DNA of 64,000 nucleotides from assembly GCA_963786195.1 (NCBI GenBank), contig CAWAYH010000011.1, forward strand, positions 558,001 to 622,000, given 5' to 3'. The notes beneath the pieces were generated by a model. The model worked only from the letters and a program-made list of their open reading frames with translations, searched no databases and was not told the origin of the DNA. The position numbers and the translations under genes were made by a program. Below, piece by piece: positions 20,701 to 31,544 of this stretch. The DNA comes from CAWAYH01 sp963786195. Its GTDB lineage: Bacteria; Acidobacteriota; Vicinamibacteria; Vicinamibacterales; 2-12-FULL-66-21. Numbering within the stretch: position 1 is the first letter of the stretch; each line of letters starts with the position of its first letter.

Positions 20701-23267
20701 GACGTTCCCTGGTGTGGCGAGCGGAGCGTTCGTCGCGCCGGACACACGCTATCCGTCACACCTCGAGCTCCAGTTGACGGCAACAGACAGCCGGGGCATC
20801 GACAGAACGACGAGCGTTCTGATTCAGCCCCGCACCGTCGTGCTGACCTTCGCATCGAATCCTGCAGGGCTTCAGCTGGCCGTCGGCTCGGTCAGCTCGA
20901 CGGCACCGTTCACGCGGACGGCGATCGTCAACTCGTCGAACGTCATCAGCGCGCCGACGCCCCAGGGCGAGTACCTGTTCACCTCGTGGTCGGATGGAGG
21001 CGCCCAGAGCCACAGCGTCATCGCCGGAAGTGCGCCGGCAACCTACACCGCGACGTACACGAGACCGCTGTCGCCGAACCTCGTGCTCGCGCTGAGCTTC
21101 GATCAGGGCAGCGGATCGACGGCTGTCGACGCCTCGGGCAAATCGAACAACGGGACCATCTCCGGTGCCACATGGACGACGCAAGGGAAGTTTGGCAGCG
21201 CACTCTCGTTCGACGGCGTGAACGACTGGGTCACGGTTGCTGACGCAAACACGCTCGATCTGACGACCGGCCTGACGCTGGAGGCATGGGTCTTCCCGAC
21301 CGCGATCGGCAGCGGGTCCTGGCGCAACGTCATCATCAAGGAGCGCAGCGGCGGCGAGGTGTACAACCTCTATGCGAACGCCGATACGAACGCTCCGATT
21401 GTCTACGTGATTCGAGCCAGTCAGCCCGGGTCGCCCGTTGACGCCGGTGGCTCGAGTCAGCTTCCACTCAATGGCTGGAGCCATCTCGCGGTGACGTACG
21501 ATGGCTCCGACCCTGCGGTTGTACGTGAACGGGAGCCAGGTTGGCAGCCGCTCGACGAGCGGAGCGGTGCTCACGTCGACTGGCGCCCTCCGCATCGGGG
21601 GCAACAGCATCTGGGGCGAATACTTCCAGGGCCGCATCGACGAGATCCGCGTCTACAACCGCGCGCTCACCTCGCTCGAGATCCAGACAGACATGAACGC
21701 TCCCGTGGGCACGCCCGCGGCCGACACGACTCCTCCGGTGCGGTCGAACGGGGTGCCTTCCGGGACGCTGGCGGCGGGAACGACTCAGACGACGCTCAGC
21801 CTCACGACGAACGAGAACGCGACGTGCCGGTATGGCTCGACGCCGGGCGTGGCGTACGGCAGTCAGCCGGGCGTATTCACGACAACCGGTGCGACGACCC
21901 ACAGTGTGCTGCTGACCGGGCTGGCCAACGGCACGAGCTACACGCGTTACGTGCGGTGCCAGGATCCCGCGACGAACGCGAACCCGGACGACTTCGCCAT
22001 CTCGTTCAGCGTGGCGAGTCCGCCGCCTCCTGACACCACGCCGCCCGTCCGGTCGAATGGCCAGCCTTCAGGGACGTTGCCTGTCGGCACGACGCAGACG
22101 ACGTTGAGCCTCACGACCAGCGAGAACGCGACGTGCCGGTTTGGCCCCACGGCGGGGATCGCGTACGCGAGTCTGCCGAGCGTCTTTTCAACGACCGGCG
22201 GCACGAGTCATAGCGTCCTCCTGACCGGATTGGCCAACGGCGGAAGCTACACCCGGTTCGTTCGCTGCCAGGATGGCGCGACCAACGCAAACCCGAACGA
22301 CTTTGCGATCTCGTTCAGTGTGGCCAGCCCGCCGCCGCCCGACACGACCGTTCCTACCGTGTCGATGACGGCGCCTGCCGCCGGTACCGTGTTTGGAAAC
22401 GTCACGCTCACCGCGACCGCCAGCGACAACGTCGGCGTCGTGGGGGTGCAGTTCCTCCTCAACGGCAGTCCGGTTGGCGCGGAAGACACGACGGCACCCT
22501 ACAGCATCAGCTGGGCGTCCACGAGCGTGCCGAATGGCGGCCCATATGCGCTGTCGGCTCGCGCCCGGGACGCGGCAGGGAATCAAGCAACCGCCACGGC
22601 CGTCAACGTGACGGTCAACAACACGAATCTGGGGCTCGTAGCTGCGTACAACTTCAACGAAGGCAGCGGAACGTCCCTGACCGATCGGACGGGGCAAGGG
22701 CGCACCGGTACGATCGCAGGAGCCACCTGGTCCACACAAGGCAAGTTCGGCGGCGCGTTGTCGTTCGACGGCGTGAACGACCTGGTCACAGTGGCGGACG
22801 CAAATTCGCTCGACCTGACGACGGGGATGACGCTGGAGGCGTGGGTGTTGCCAACGGCGAACGGCGGAGGCAGCTGGCGCAACATCCTGATTAAAGAGCG
22901 GCCGGGCGGCGAAGTCTACAACCTGTACGCCAATACCGACACCAACGTCCCGAAGGTCTACGTCATCAGATCAGCGCAGCCGGGCGTACCCCAGGAAGCG
23001 GCCGGGACAGCTCAGCTGGCGCTCAACACGTGGACGCACCTGGCGACCACTTATGACGGGACGACGCTGCGCCTCTTCGTCAATGGCGTGCAGGTGGGAA
23101 CGCGCGCGGTCAGCGGCGCGATGCTGACGTCGACCGGCGCACTGCGCATTGGCGGCAATAGCATCTGGGGCGAATACTTCCAGGGCCGGCTCGACGACAT
23201 CCGCATCTACAACCGTGCGTTGAGTGCCGCGGAGATCCAGGCGGACATGAACGCCCCTCTTCAATAG
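17765..23267 (+). CDS. Secreted propeller/LamG mosaic with an inserted esterase-like domain (one frameshift)
   Basis: Paralogue of the gene before it, about 1833 residues. Order: signal peptide (ITAALTFGAVGVRSLAAQ), SbsA-type Ig (37-145), first part of a sorbosone-dehydrogenase-like propeller (150-363), an inserted alpha/beta-hydrolase domain (about 364-632), rest of the propeller (633-830), PKD (833-925), LamG, two FN3-like modules (21723-22340), Ig-like module, LamG. The insert has the nucleophile elbow GFSKSG (Ser503), possible acid Asp578/579 (SGDD) and His610 (RVHSWYSGW), as in putative esterases. At the propeller, GLRN of the paralogue is GLRR here, so PQQ binding is doubtful. A +1 slip near 21509 splits the LamG 1 domain. 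Likely a matrix-associated hydrolase or adhesin. Confidence 0.82.
21723..22340 (+). repeat. Tandem pair of FN3-like modules
   Basis: Two 309-base units (21723-22031, 22032-22340), each starting D-T-T-P-P-V-R-S-N-G and ending in a proline-rich linker. They carry the ENATCR/VRCQD cysteine pair and closely match the units at 16168-16773, suggesting recent duplication or gene conversion. Confidence 0.8.
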
Positions 23268-23709
23268 TCAGAAACGATAGTTCGCGCACGAAACTGAACT
23301 GACGGACGTGGGTAGCCCGCGACTCTCTGCAGAGGTCGGCCGCTTACCACTGAGCCCTCGACCTTCCCATTTTTGCATCACGCCTGTGTAAATCGTGCAG
23401 CCTCTCATGACACACGCTTTCAATCTTACATACTGTTTGGTACTACTGCTGAGATCCGAACGCAGTAATTCCTAGCTAAACAGCGCGTTACCGCGATTAC
23501 ACAAAACGTCCACGCTTCTTGCAGAGAGCGCGCGCGGAGCGCTGCTGAGGCCGACTTAGTTTGGCGAGTCGGTTCCGCGATCGAGACTTGCTCGATCGCG
23601 CGAACTGCTCTACGCCAGGTCAAGTGCCCAACAATCACCAGATTCACAGATGGTGACGCTCAGCAGCGAGGCGAGAGTTAGCCACGCGGGTGGGAGGCGA
23701 ATCGGCACG
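23268..23709. promoter_or_regulatory. Intergenic region before the beta-helix/LamG gene, with tandem hairpins
   Basis: This 442-base gap holds no coding sequence that I support. It contains two neighbouring hairpins: CCGACT-(10 nt)-AGTCGG at 23551-23572 and the perfect 10-bp CGCGATCGAG-acttg-CTCGATCGCG at 23576-23600. These lie 110-160 bases upstream of the start and fit a terminator of the previous gene or a leader structure. A ribosome-binding site GGGAGG (23692-23697) precedes ATG 23710. A tRNA-like fragment on the minus strand near 23300-23371 was rejected. Confidence 0.5.
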
Positions 23710-26700
23710 ATGAAACATAGATGGCAGAGGACAACGACACCTTCGGATTCTACTAACGTATCGCTGATAGCGATCATTCTGCTGGCGCTGCTGGCCGACG
23801 GGGTACGGTCGACCGCGAGGCCGGTCATCGCCGCGAGTCTCCGATCGGAGACGGGTCTCTCCTCACAGGCCGCTACAGCGCTTTTCGTCTCGCCCGCCGG
23901 TAGCGACAGCAATCCAGGCACTGAAGCCGCGCCGTTCGAGACCATCGAGCGCGCCCGTACCGCAGTCCGGACGATGACAGGCGGCATGTCCGGCGACATC
24001 GTCGTGTATCTGCGCGGAGGGGTATACGAGCTTCCGGAGACACTCGTCTTCGACGCGCTCGATTCCGGCACGAACGGCTTCAAGGTGGTTTACTCGAACT
24101 ATCCCGGCGAGCGGCCCGTTCTTTCGGGCGGTCAGCGGATTACCGGGTGGATCCCCGCAGGTGGCGGCCTGTATCGTGCGCCAGCTGGCACGCTTCGTTT
24201 CCGACAGCTTTACGTCAATGGGACGCGTGCGATACGCGCCCGTACTCCGAATGCCGGCAGCTATTACGAGGTCAGATTCTGGGATACCAGCGGCCGCAGC
24301 GTTGAGGTGGACGACGGGGAGGTCGGCAATTGGCAGCGTCGCGATCAGGTCGAGATGATTATCCTGGGCGCCGGCGTCAATCAGAGCAATTCGCGCATTG
24401 CTTCAATCAACGTTTCAGGAAACAGCGCCTTCGTCACACCAAAGGAGCCGGAACGAACGCGGCTTTTCCAGCAGGTTTATCCGCCCAAGGGGCCAGGTCG
24501 GCCGCTCTATTTCGAGAACGCCCTGGAGTTCCTGGACCAGCCCGGCGAGTGGTACCTGAACACCGATACGAACGAGGTTTCTTATCGACCGCGATCGGGC
24601 GAGGACATGGCCACGGCGGAGGTCGTCGCACCGCGTCTCGAACGGCTGGTGACCGTGGCGGGATCGCTCGGCACTCCGGTGCACGACATCGAGTTCAGAG
24701 GCCTCACGTTCGCGCATTCGACGTGGTTGCTCCCGGACACTGAAGGCTACGTGGGAGATCAGGCGAGCATCGTCTTCACGCAGCCGCTGCCTGACGACGA
24801 AATCTCGTCCTACCCGGGGCATCGACTTCCGGCCGGCGTGCACGTCGAGGCGGGGAACCGGATACGGTTCGAGCGCAATACGTTCCATCACATGGGTGCC
24901 TCCGCGCTGAATCTTTACCGCGGGGTCAACGACTCGAGCGTCACAGGCAACCTGATTCAGGACATTTCAGGCAGCGGGATTTCCGTCGACCTGAACCTGG
25001 AAGGCAACCCGAGCGACTCTCGCAGGATTTCGCGCCGCAACGTCCTCTCGAACAACTACATCGCTCAGACCGGGCGGGACTACTTCCAGACGGTCGGCAT
25101 CATGCTCGGCTATACGGACAACGCCGTCGTCGAGCACAACGAGCTGCTCGACATGCCGTACTCCGGCATTACCGTCGGCTGGGGATGGGACAACGTCGAC
25201 ACGGCGCTGCGAAACAACATCGTGCGGTTCAACAACATTCAGCAGGTGCTGAAGCTGATGTCGGATGGCGGGGGGATTTACACGCTCTCGAGACAGCCGG
25301 GGACGTTGATTGCCGAGAACTACGTGCACGACATCGTTCGCACCTCCGTGCAAGGCGGATTCAACATCAGCGGCATCTATCTCGACGAGGGAAGCGCGCT
25401 GATCACTGTCCGCGACAACGTTCTGCAGAACACCGGCGATCGGGATATTTTTCAGAACGGGAACGGACCCGGCAACTCGCTTACCAACAACGCCGGAAGC
25501 TCGCCAGCAATCATCGGCAACTCGGGGCTGGAAGCGGCGTACGAGGACATTCGTCCGGGCGCCAATCCACCGCCGCCACCGCCGCCACCACCACCACCGC
25601 CCCCCGGACAGTCGCCTGTGGCTGCCTATAGTTTCAACGCGGGCTCAGGGACCACCGCTACGGATGACACAGGCTCGGGTCGCACGGCAGTTCTGGTCAA
25701 TGGAACCGGGTGGAGTACAGGCCGCTTCGGGCAGGCCGTGAACCTCGACGGCGCAAATGACCACGTTTCCGTTCAGGCGCCCGGCCTACCGACCAGCGAC
25801 TTCACGTACGAAGCGTGGGTGTTGCTCGACAGTTTGAAACCGTTCCAGACGATCCTCGAAGCTCAGAATGGTTCAAGTGGCGCCGAGCTCGAAGTGAACA
25901 TCGGGCCGCAGGGGCAGCTGCAAATTGTGACGAACGACCAGCAGCGCATCGTGTCGTCTACGTTCATCCCGATCGGCGCGTGGACGCATGTCTCGCTGAC
26001 GCGGTCCGGCGGCACGCTGCAAGCGTACTTGAATGGATCGCCGGCTGGCACTGGCACGGATGCAGGCGCGTTCAGCTTCGGGAGTTGCCCGCTTTTGATG
26101 GGAGTCGACGCTGATGCCGGCTGCACGGGGTCGCTGAATGGATTCCTGGATGGCCGGCTGGACGAGGTGCGCATCTACGACCGGGCGCTGACCGTGGCCG
26201 AAATCCAGTCCGACATGAACACCGGTGTTGTGGAGCTTGATACGGCGGCGCCAGTTCGGACGAACGCGCAGCCGTCAGGGATACTGCCTGCGGGGACGTC
26301 ACAGGCGACCCTGAGCCTGGCGACGAACGAACCTGCCACGTGCCGGTACGGGGTGGCGCCGGGCGCGGCGTATGCGAGCCTGCCGAATCTGTTTGCGACA
26401 ACTGGCAGCACTGGTCATGCGACGGTGGTGACGGGACTCACCAACGGGGGCAGCTACACGTTCGCGGTGCGCTGCCAGGATACAGCGGGGAACAGCAACG
26501 TTGACGACCTCGTGATTGCATTTGGTGTGGCGACGCCGCCGGCCGGCGATACGACGGCACCGGTTGTGACGATGACGCAGCCGTCGCAGGGTGCGGTGGT
26601 GTCCGGCACGATCAGCCTGAGCGCGTCAGCCAGTGACAACGTGGGGATCGTCGGGGTGCAGTTCCTCGTCAACGGGACTCCTGTGGGGGTGGAGGACACG

Positions 26701-29029
26701 ACAGCGCCGTACTCGGTGAGCTGGGACTCGACGAGCGTCGCGAATGGTGGCCCGTATCAGATCTCCGCGCGAGCCCGGGATGCGGCAAACAACGAGGCAT
26801 TGGCGACGATCTCCACCGTGACCGTGAATAACGTGGTTCAGGGCACGGGACTCGTCGCGGCCTACGATTTCAACGAAGGCACGGGAACGACCCTGACGGA
26901 TCGAACGGGGTTGAATCATACCGGAACGATCGCGGGCGCGACGTGGACAACGCAGGGCCGGTTTGGAAGCGCGCTGACGTTCGACGGCGTGAACGACTGG
27001 GTAACGATCGCGGATGCGAGCGATCTGGACTTCACCATGGGGCTGACGATCGAGGCCTGGGTGTATCCGACGTCGCTGGGCACCGCGTGGCGGACCGTGC
27101 TGATAAAGGAGCGGACCGGCGGGGAAGTCTACAACCTGTACGCGCACGCGACGACGGTGGCGGCGGCCTATGTGGTGCGAGCCGCGCAGTCGGGCACGCC
27201 GCTGGATGCGCGCGGGACGCAGCTGGCACTGAACACCTGGGCGCATCTGGCGGCGACGTATGACGGCGCGACGCTGCGGCTCTACATCAATGGCACGCAG
27301 GTGGGGACGCGGTCGGCGGCGGGTCCGCTGCTGACGTCGAGCGGTGTCCTCCGGATGGGCGGCAACAGCGTCTGGGGCGAGTTCTTCAGGGGCCGGCTGG
27401 ACGAGATCCGCATCTACAACCGTGGGCTCAGTCCTGCTGAAATCCAGGACGACATGAACACCGCGGTGACTGGCTCGGGCCAGGGCGGCGATACCACCGC
27501 TCCCGATCGAACGAACGGTCAGCCTTCTGGAACGCTGTCGGTGGGAACGACGCAGACGACGCTCAGCCTGACGACCAACGAGAATGCCACCTGCCGTTTC
27601 GGAGGGGCTGCCAACGTCGTCTATGCGAGCCAGCCGAATGCATTTACGACGACAGGCGGAACCAGCCACAGCGTGGCCCTGACGGGATTGGTCAACGGCG
27701 CCAGCTATACCCGCTACGTTCGATGTGAAGACGCAACTGGAAATGCGAATCCAGACGACTTCGTCATCAGCTTCAGCGTGGCTGCCGATTCGACGGCGCC
27801 CGTCCGAACGAACGGCCAACCGTCGGGGACGCTGGCCGCGGGGACGTCGCAGGCCACACTGAGCCTGACGACGAACGAGCCGGCGACCTGCCGGTACGGA
27901 GTGGCGCCGGGCGGGGCGTACGCGAGCCTGCCGAACGTGTTCGCGGCGACGGGCGGCACCGGCCACACAACCGTGGTGACGGGGCTGGCGAACGGGGGCA
28001 GTTACGCGTTTGCGGTGCGGTGCCAGGATGCGTCGGGCAACGCCAACGTCGACGACCTCGTTATCGCGTTCGGTGTAGCGACGCCGCCGGCGGCGGATAC
28101 GACACCGCCGACCGTGACGATGACGGCGCCGCCGCAGGGCGCGACGGTGTCAGGCACGGTGAGTCTGAGCGCGACGGCGAGCGACAGCGTGGGTGTCGTA
28201 GGCGTGCAGTTCCTGGTCAACGGGATGGCGGTGGGCGCAGAAGACACGACGGCGCCGTACGCGACGACGTGGAACTCGACGACGGTCCCCAACGGCGGGC
28301 CGTACCAGGTGTCCGCACGGGCGCGGGATGCCGCGAACAACCAGGCGACGGCACCGATCATGAGCGTCACGGTCAACAACGCCGTGGCGGGTTCGGGACT
28401 GGTCGCCGCTTACAACTTCAACGAGGGTACGGGGACGACGCTCACGGATCGAACAGGGCTGAATCATGCCGGGGCGATCGCCGGTGCGAGCTGGACGTCG
28501 CAGGGCAAGTTTGGAAGCGCGTTAAGTTTCGACGGCGTGAACGACTGGGTGACGATCGCTGATGCGAACGACCTGGACTTCACGAGCGCGTTCACGGTCG
28601 AGGCGTGGGTGTATCCGACCATCCTGGGGAATGGGTCGTGGCGGACCCTGCTGCTGAAGGAGCGGCCGGGCGGGGAGGTCTACAACCTCTACGCGCATGC
28701 GGAGTCGGCGACGGCGGCGTATGTGGTGCGTGCCGCGCAGTCGGGCACGCCGCTCGATGCACGCGGACCGCAGCTGGCGCTGAACACGTGGACACACCTG
28801 GCGGCGACGTATGACGGCACGACGCTGCGGCTCTACATCAACGGCGCGCAGGTCGGCACGCGAGCGGCGGCGGGGCCGCTGCTGACATCGAACGGGGTGC
28901 TGCGGCTGGGCGGCAACAGCATCTGGGGCGAGTATTTCAGGGGCCGACTGGACGAGATCCGGATCTACAACCGGGCGCTCAGTACCTGCCGAAATCCAGG
29001 CCGACATGAACACGGCCATACAGCCGTGA
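23710..29029 (+). CDS. Giant secreted right-handed beta-helix protein with LamG/FN3-like/Ig-like tail (frameshift at end)
   Basis: Secreted protein of about 1773 residues. ATG 23710 has GGGAGG 12 bases upstream; the signal segment is VSLIAIILLALLADG. Residues 60-610 form a parallel beta-helix of the pectate-lyase-like type, opening LFVSPAGSDSNPGTEAAPFETI with the NNIVRFNNIQQV / GIYLDEGSALITVRDNVLQ coils. After a poly-proline linker come LamG 1, FN3-like, Ig-like, LamG 2, two FN3-like, Ig-like and LamG 3. The FN3+Ig+LamG block is duplicated. A +1 slip near 28984 hides the true end: the sister copy reads RGLSPAEIQDDMN, and correcting it gives LSPAEIQADMNTAIQP with stop at 29027-29029. The helix half is nearly the same as the protein at 29700-31544. 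Probable polysaccharide binding or cleavage; catalytic residues not identified. Confidence 0.82.
25566..25606 (+). repeat. Poly-proline linker repeat
   Basis: A CCG/CCA/CCC run encodes 13 consecutive prolines between the beta-helix and the first LamG domain. It acts as a stiff linker and marks the fusion joint: the bare paralogue at 29700-31544 ends with a short PPPAAP stretch at the equivalent place. Confidence 0.85.
26239..29026 (+). repeat. Duplicated FN3 + Ig + LamG block inside the beta-helix gene
   Basis: Block A (26239 to about 27480) and block B (27787 to about 29026) each encode one FN3-like module, one Ig-like module and one LamG domain in the same order. Many stretches are almost identical in sequence (for example GTGCAGTTCCT-GTCAACGGG). 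An extra FN3-like unit (27490-27786) lies between them. Confidence 0.8.
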
Positions 29030-29083
29030 TACATTGGCACGCCGAGCGGTTCGTGAGTCATTGACACGAATCGCTCCCTACAC

Positions 29084-29668
29084 GTGCGAGACACTGCAGA
29101 AGTCGTTCGGGCGCACCTCCGGGCCAGCGCGGAGGTCAAAGGCAAGACGGCGGAAGCCTGCGCCGATCAGGTCGCGCGTGCGGCGACCGTCATCGGCGAG
29201 GCCATCGCCGCCGGCGGCAAGATCCTGATTTGTGGCAACGGCGGCAGCGCGGCTGATTCCCAGCACATGGCCGCGGAATTCGTGAGCCGTTTGACCGGGG
29301 ACTTCGTCCGCCCCGGCATTCCGGCGATCGCGCTGACGACGGACACATCCTTCCTGACGGCGTTTGCCAATGACATCGACTTCGACGGCGTGTTTGCGCG
29401 TCAGGTCGAGACGCTCGGGAAGCCTCGCGACGTCCTGATCGGCATCAGCACCAGCGGCGGCTCTCGAAATGTCGTCCGCGCTGTCGAACGCGCCCGCGCC
29501 GGCGGCCTCACCGTCGTCGTTCTCTGTGGGAGTGATGGCGTGCTGGCGGAGATGGCGGACGTGGCGATTCGGGTGCCGAGCAAGGTGACCGCCCACATCC
29601 AGGAAAGTCACCTGGCGATCGAGCACGTCATCTGCCACCTGGTCGAGCGGCAGCTTTACAAAGGCTGA
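29084..29668 (+). CDS. gmhA: Sedoheptulose-7-phosphate isomerase (phosphoheptose isomerase)
   Basis: Cytoplasmic SIS-domain isomerase of 194 residues that converts sedoheptulose 7-phosphate to D-glycero-D-manno-heptose 7-phosphate, the first committed step of heptose synthesis. It shows ILICGNGGSAADSQHMAAEF (metal- and phosphate-binding), GISTSGGSRNVVRAVERAR (second phosphate loop) and SHLAIEHVICHLVE with the final His/Glu ligands. Length is standard. The start is GTG 29084, 55 bases after the corrected stop of the giant gene. It fits with the HddA-like kinase at 11378 and gmhB at 39545, although the three are not in one operon. Confidence 0.95.
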   Translation: MRDTAEVVRAHLRASAEVKGKTAEACADQVARAATVIGEAIAAGGKILICGNGGSAADSQHMAAEFVSRLTGDFVRPGIPAIALTTDTSFLTAFANDIDFDGVFARQVETLGKPRDVLIGISTSGGSRNVVRAVERARAGGLTVVVLCGSDGVLAEMADVAIRVPSKVTAHIQESHLAIEHVICHLVERQLYKG

Positions 29669-29699
29669 CGCCGACCCCTCGCCTGCCTGCGTGACCCGT

Positions 29700-31544
29700 T
29701 TAGCGGATGATCCGGACGTTCGTCGGTGCTGCAGGCGGCGGCACCGTTCCTCCGACAGGCCGGATATCCCGATACGCGACCTCGAGGCCCGAATTCGCGA
29801 TGACGGCCGGTGACGAGCCGCCGTTGTTCGAGAAGGTGTTGCTTGGCCCGTTGCCGTTCTGAAAGACCCCGGTGTCCCCCGTACTCTGCAGCACGTTATC
29901 CCGCACGGTGATGAGGTTGCTCCCCTCGTCGAGATAGATGCCGCTCATGTTGTACGAGCCCTGCACTGACGTCCGAACGATGTCGTGCACGTAGTTCTCC
30001 GCGAGCAGAGTTCCCGGTTGTTTTGACAGCGTATAGATGCCCGCTCCGTCTGACATGAACTTCAACACTTGTTGAATGTTGTTGTAGCGGACGATGTTGT
30101 TCCGCGCCGCGTTGTCGACGTTGTCCCAGCCCCATCCCACGGTGATGCCCGAGTACGGCAGGTCGAGTACCTCGTTGTGCTCGACAGTGTTGGAATCGGT
30201 ATAACCGAGCATGATGCCGACGGACTGAAAGTAGTCCTGCCCCGTCAGAGTGATGTAGTTGTTCGACACGAGGTTGCGGCGGCAGATCTTGCGCGTGTCG
30301 CTGGGGTTGCCTTCCAGGTTGAGGTCGATCGAGATCCCGCTCCCGGACGCATCCATGACCACGTTGCCGATAATGGTGGAGTCGTTCACCCCACGGTAGA
30401 AATTCAGGGCCGACGCGCCCATGTGCTGAAAGATGTTTCGTTCGAATCGAATGAAGTTTGCGGCTTCGACGTGCACGCCACCCGGTAGCCGATGCCCCGG
30501 ATACGAGCTGATCTCATCCGCAGGCAGCACCTGCGTGAAGACGACGCTCGCCTGATCGCCGACGTAGCCTTCGCTGTCCGGAACCAGCCACGTGCTGTGC
30601 TCGAAGCTGATGCCGCGAAACTGGAGGTGATGCACGGGTGCGCCGAGCGACGAGCCCATCACGCTGACGAGGCGCTCGAGCCGCGGCGCGACAACGTCTG
30701 CGGTGGCCATGTCCTCGCCGGCGCGCGGCCGATAGAACACTTCGTTCGTGCCCGTGTTGAGATACCACTCACCCGGCGCGTCGAGCAGCTCCAGGGCATT
30801 CTCGAAAAAGTACGGCCTGTTGGGCTCCTTGATGGGATAGCCCTGTGAGAACAGCCGCGTCCTCTCGGGGTCCATGCCCGTCACGAAGGTGCTGCTGCCA
30901 GACGTGGTCGTGGAAGCGATGCGCAGGTTGGCTTGATTGACGCCCTTCCCGAGGAGGACCAGTTCTGTCTGGGTTCTACGCTGCCAGTTGCCGATCTCGC
31001 TGGTCGCAATCTCGATGCGGCGCCCACCCTCGTCGTAGGAGCGCGCCCGGAAAAAGCTGCCGGCGTTGGGCGTCCGCGCCCGAATCGCTCGTTTGCCGTT
31101 CACATAGAGGTGCCGGAACCGCAGCGTGCCCACCGAGGTCTTGAACTGGCCGTTGCCCACGGCCGCCCATCCCGTCAGCCGTTGGCCGCCGGACAGCACC
31201 GGGCGCTCACCGGGGTAACCGGCGTAGATCACCTGGAAGCCGTTCATGCCCGAGTCCTGCTCGCTGAACGTGACGGTGTTCGCGAGCATGTAGCGTCCGG
31301 CACGGAGGTAGACCACGATGTTCTGGGACATGCCTCCGTTGACGGTGCGCACCGCCGTGCGAGCCCGGTCGAGCGTCTGGAAGGGCGCGGCTTCGGTGCC
31401 GGGGTTGCTATCGGAACCAGTAGGGGAGACGTAGAACGTCCCGGGTCCCTGCGCGTGGGCGACGCCTGCCAGAAGTGTAATCTGAACTGCGATTACCAGT
31501 GACAGGGCCCTGCGCGCGGCAGAGCTCGCAGCGCTAAACCTCAT
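29700..31544 (-). CDS. Secreted right-handed beta-helix protein (bare paralogue)
   Basis: Secreted protein of 614 residues. Signal peptide LSLVIAVQITLLAGVAHA is followed by GTFYVSPTGSDSNPGTEAAP and a full parallel beta-helix. Long segments match the N-terminal 600 residues of the giant protein at 23710 (for example EISSYPGHRLP-GVHVEA, GYTD, SGITVGWGWDNVD, GIYLDEGS). It ends after a short PPPAAPTN linker with no LamG tail, so it is probably the ancestral or reduced form. ATG 31544 is chosen because the hydrophobic signal follows it directly. It converges on gmhA with a 31-base gap. Role likely in matrix polysaccharide binding or processing; no catalytic residue assigned. Confidence 0.85.
   Translation of the reverse strand: MRFSAASSAARRALSLVIAVQITLLAGVAHAQGPGTFYVSPTGSDSNPGTEAAPFQTLDRARTAVRTVNGGMSQNIVVYLRAGRYMLANTVTFSEQDSGMNGFQVIYAGYPGERPVLSGGQRLTGWAAVGNGQFKTSVGTLRFRHLYVNGKRAIRARTPNAGSFFRARSYDEGGRRIEIATSEIGNWQRRTQTELVLLGKGVNQANLRIASTTTSGSSTFVTGMDPERTRLFSQGYPIKEPNRPYFFENALELLDAPGEWYLNTGTNEVFYRPRAGEDMATADVVAPRLERLVSVMGSSLGAPVHHLQFRGISFEHSTWLVPDSEGYVGDQASVVFTQVLPADEISSYPGHRLPGGVHVEAANFIRFERNIFQHMGASALNFYRGVNDSTIIGNVVMDASGSGISIDLNLEGNPSDTRKICRRNLVSNNYITLTGQDYFQSVGIMLGYTDSNTVEHNEVLDLPYSGITVGWGWDNVDNAARNNIVRYNNIQQVLKFMSDGAGIYTLSKQPGTLLAENYVHDIVRTSVQGSYNMSGIYLDEGSNLITVRDNVLQSTGDTGVFQNGNGPSNTFSNNGGSSPAVIANSGLEVAYRDIRPVGGTVPPPAAPTNVRIIR

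Noticed and set aside
23300..23371. Possible tRNA on the minus strand (GGCTCAGTGGTAAGC plus a CTGCAGA loop)
   Set aside because: It has a D-arm-like segment and an anticodon-like loop, but no matching acceptor stem and no GGTTCGAATCC-type T arm. At most a degraded tRNA fragment.
26626..27966. Minus-strand open frame of 446 codons
   Set aside because: Antisense of the repeated LamG/FN3 block; its apparent internal repeats only mirror those of the real gene.
16168..28095. Repeated units considered as a CRISPR array or satellite DNA
   Set aside because: The units are about 300 bases, in frame, and encode folded protein domains with conserved cysteines. No 25-40-base repeats with unique spacers occur.
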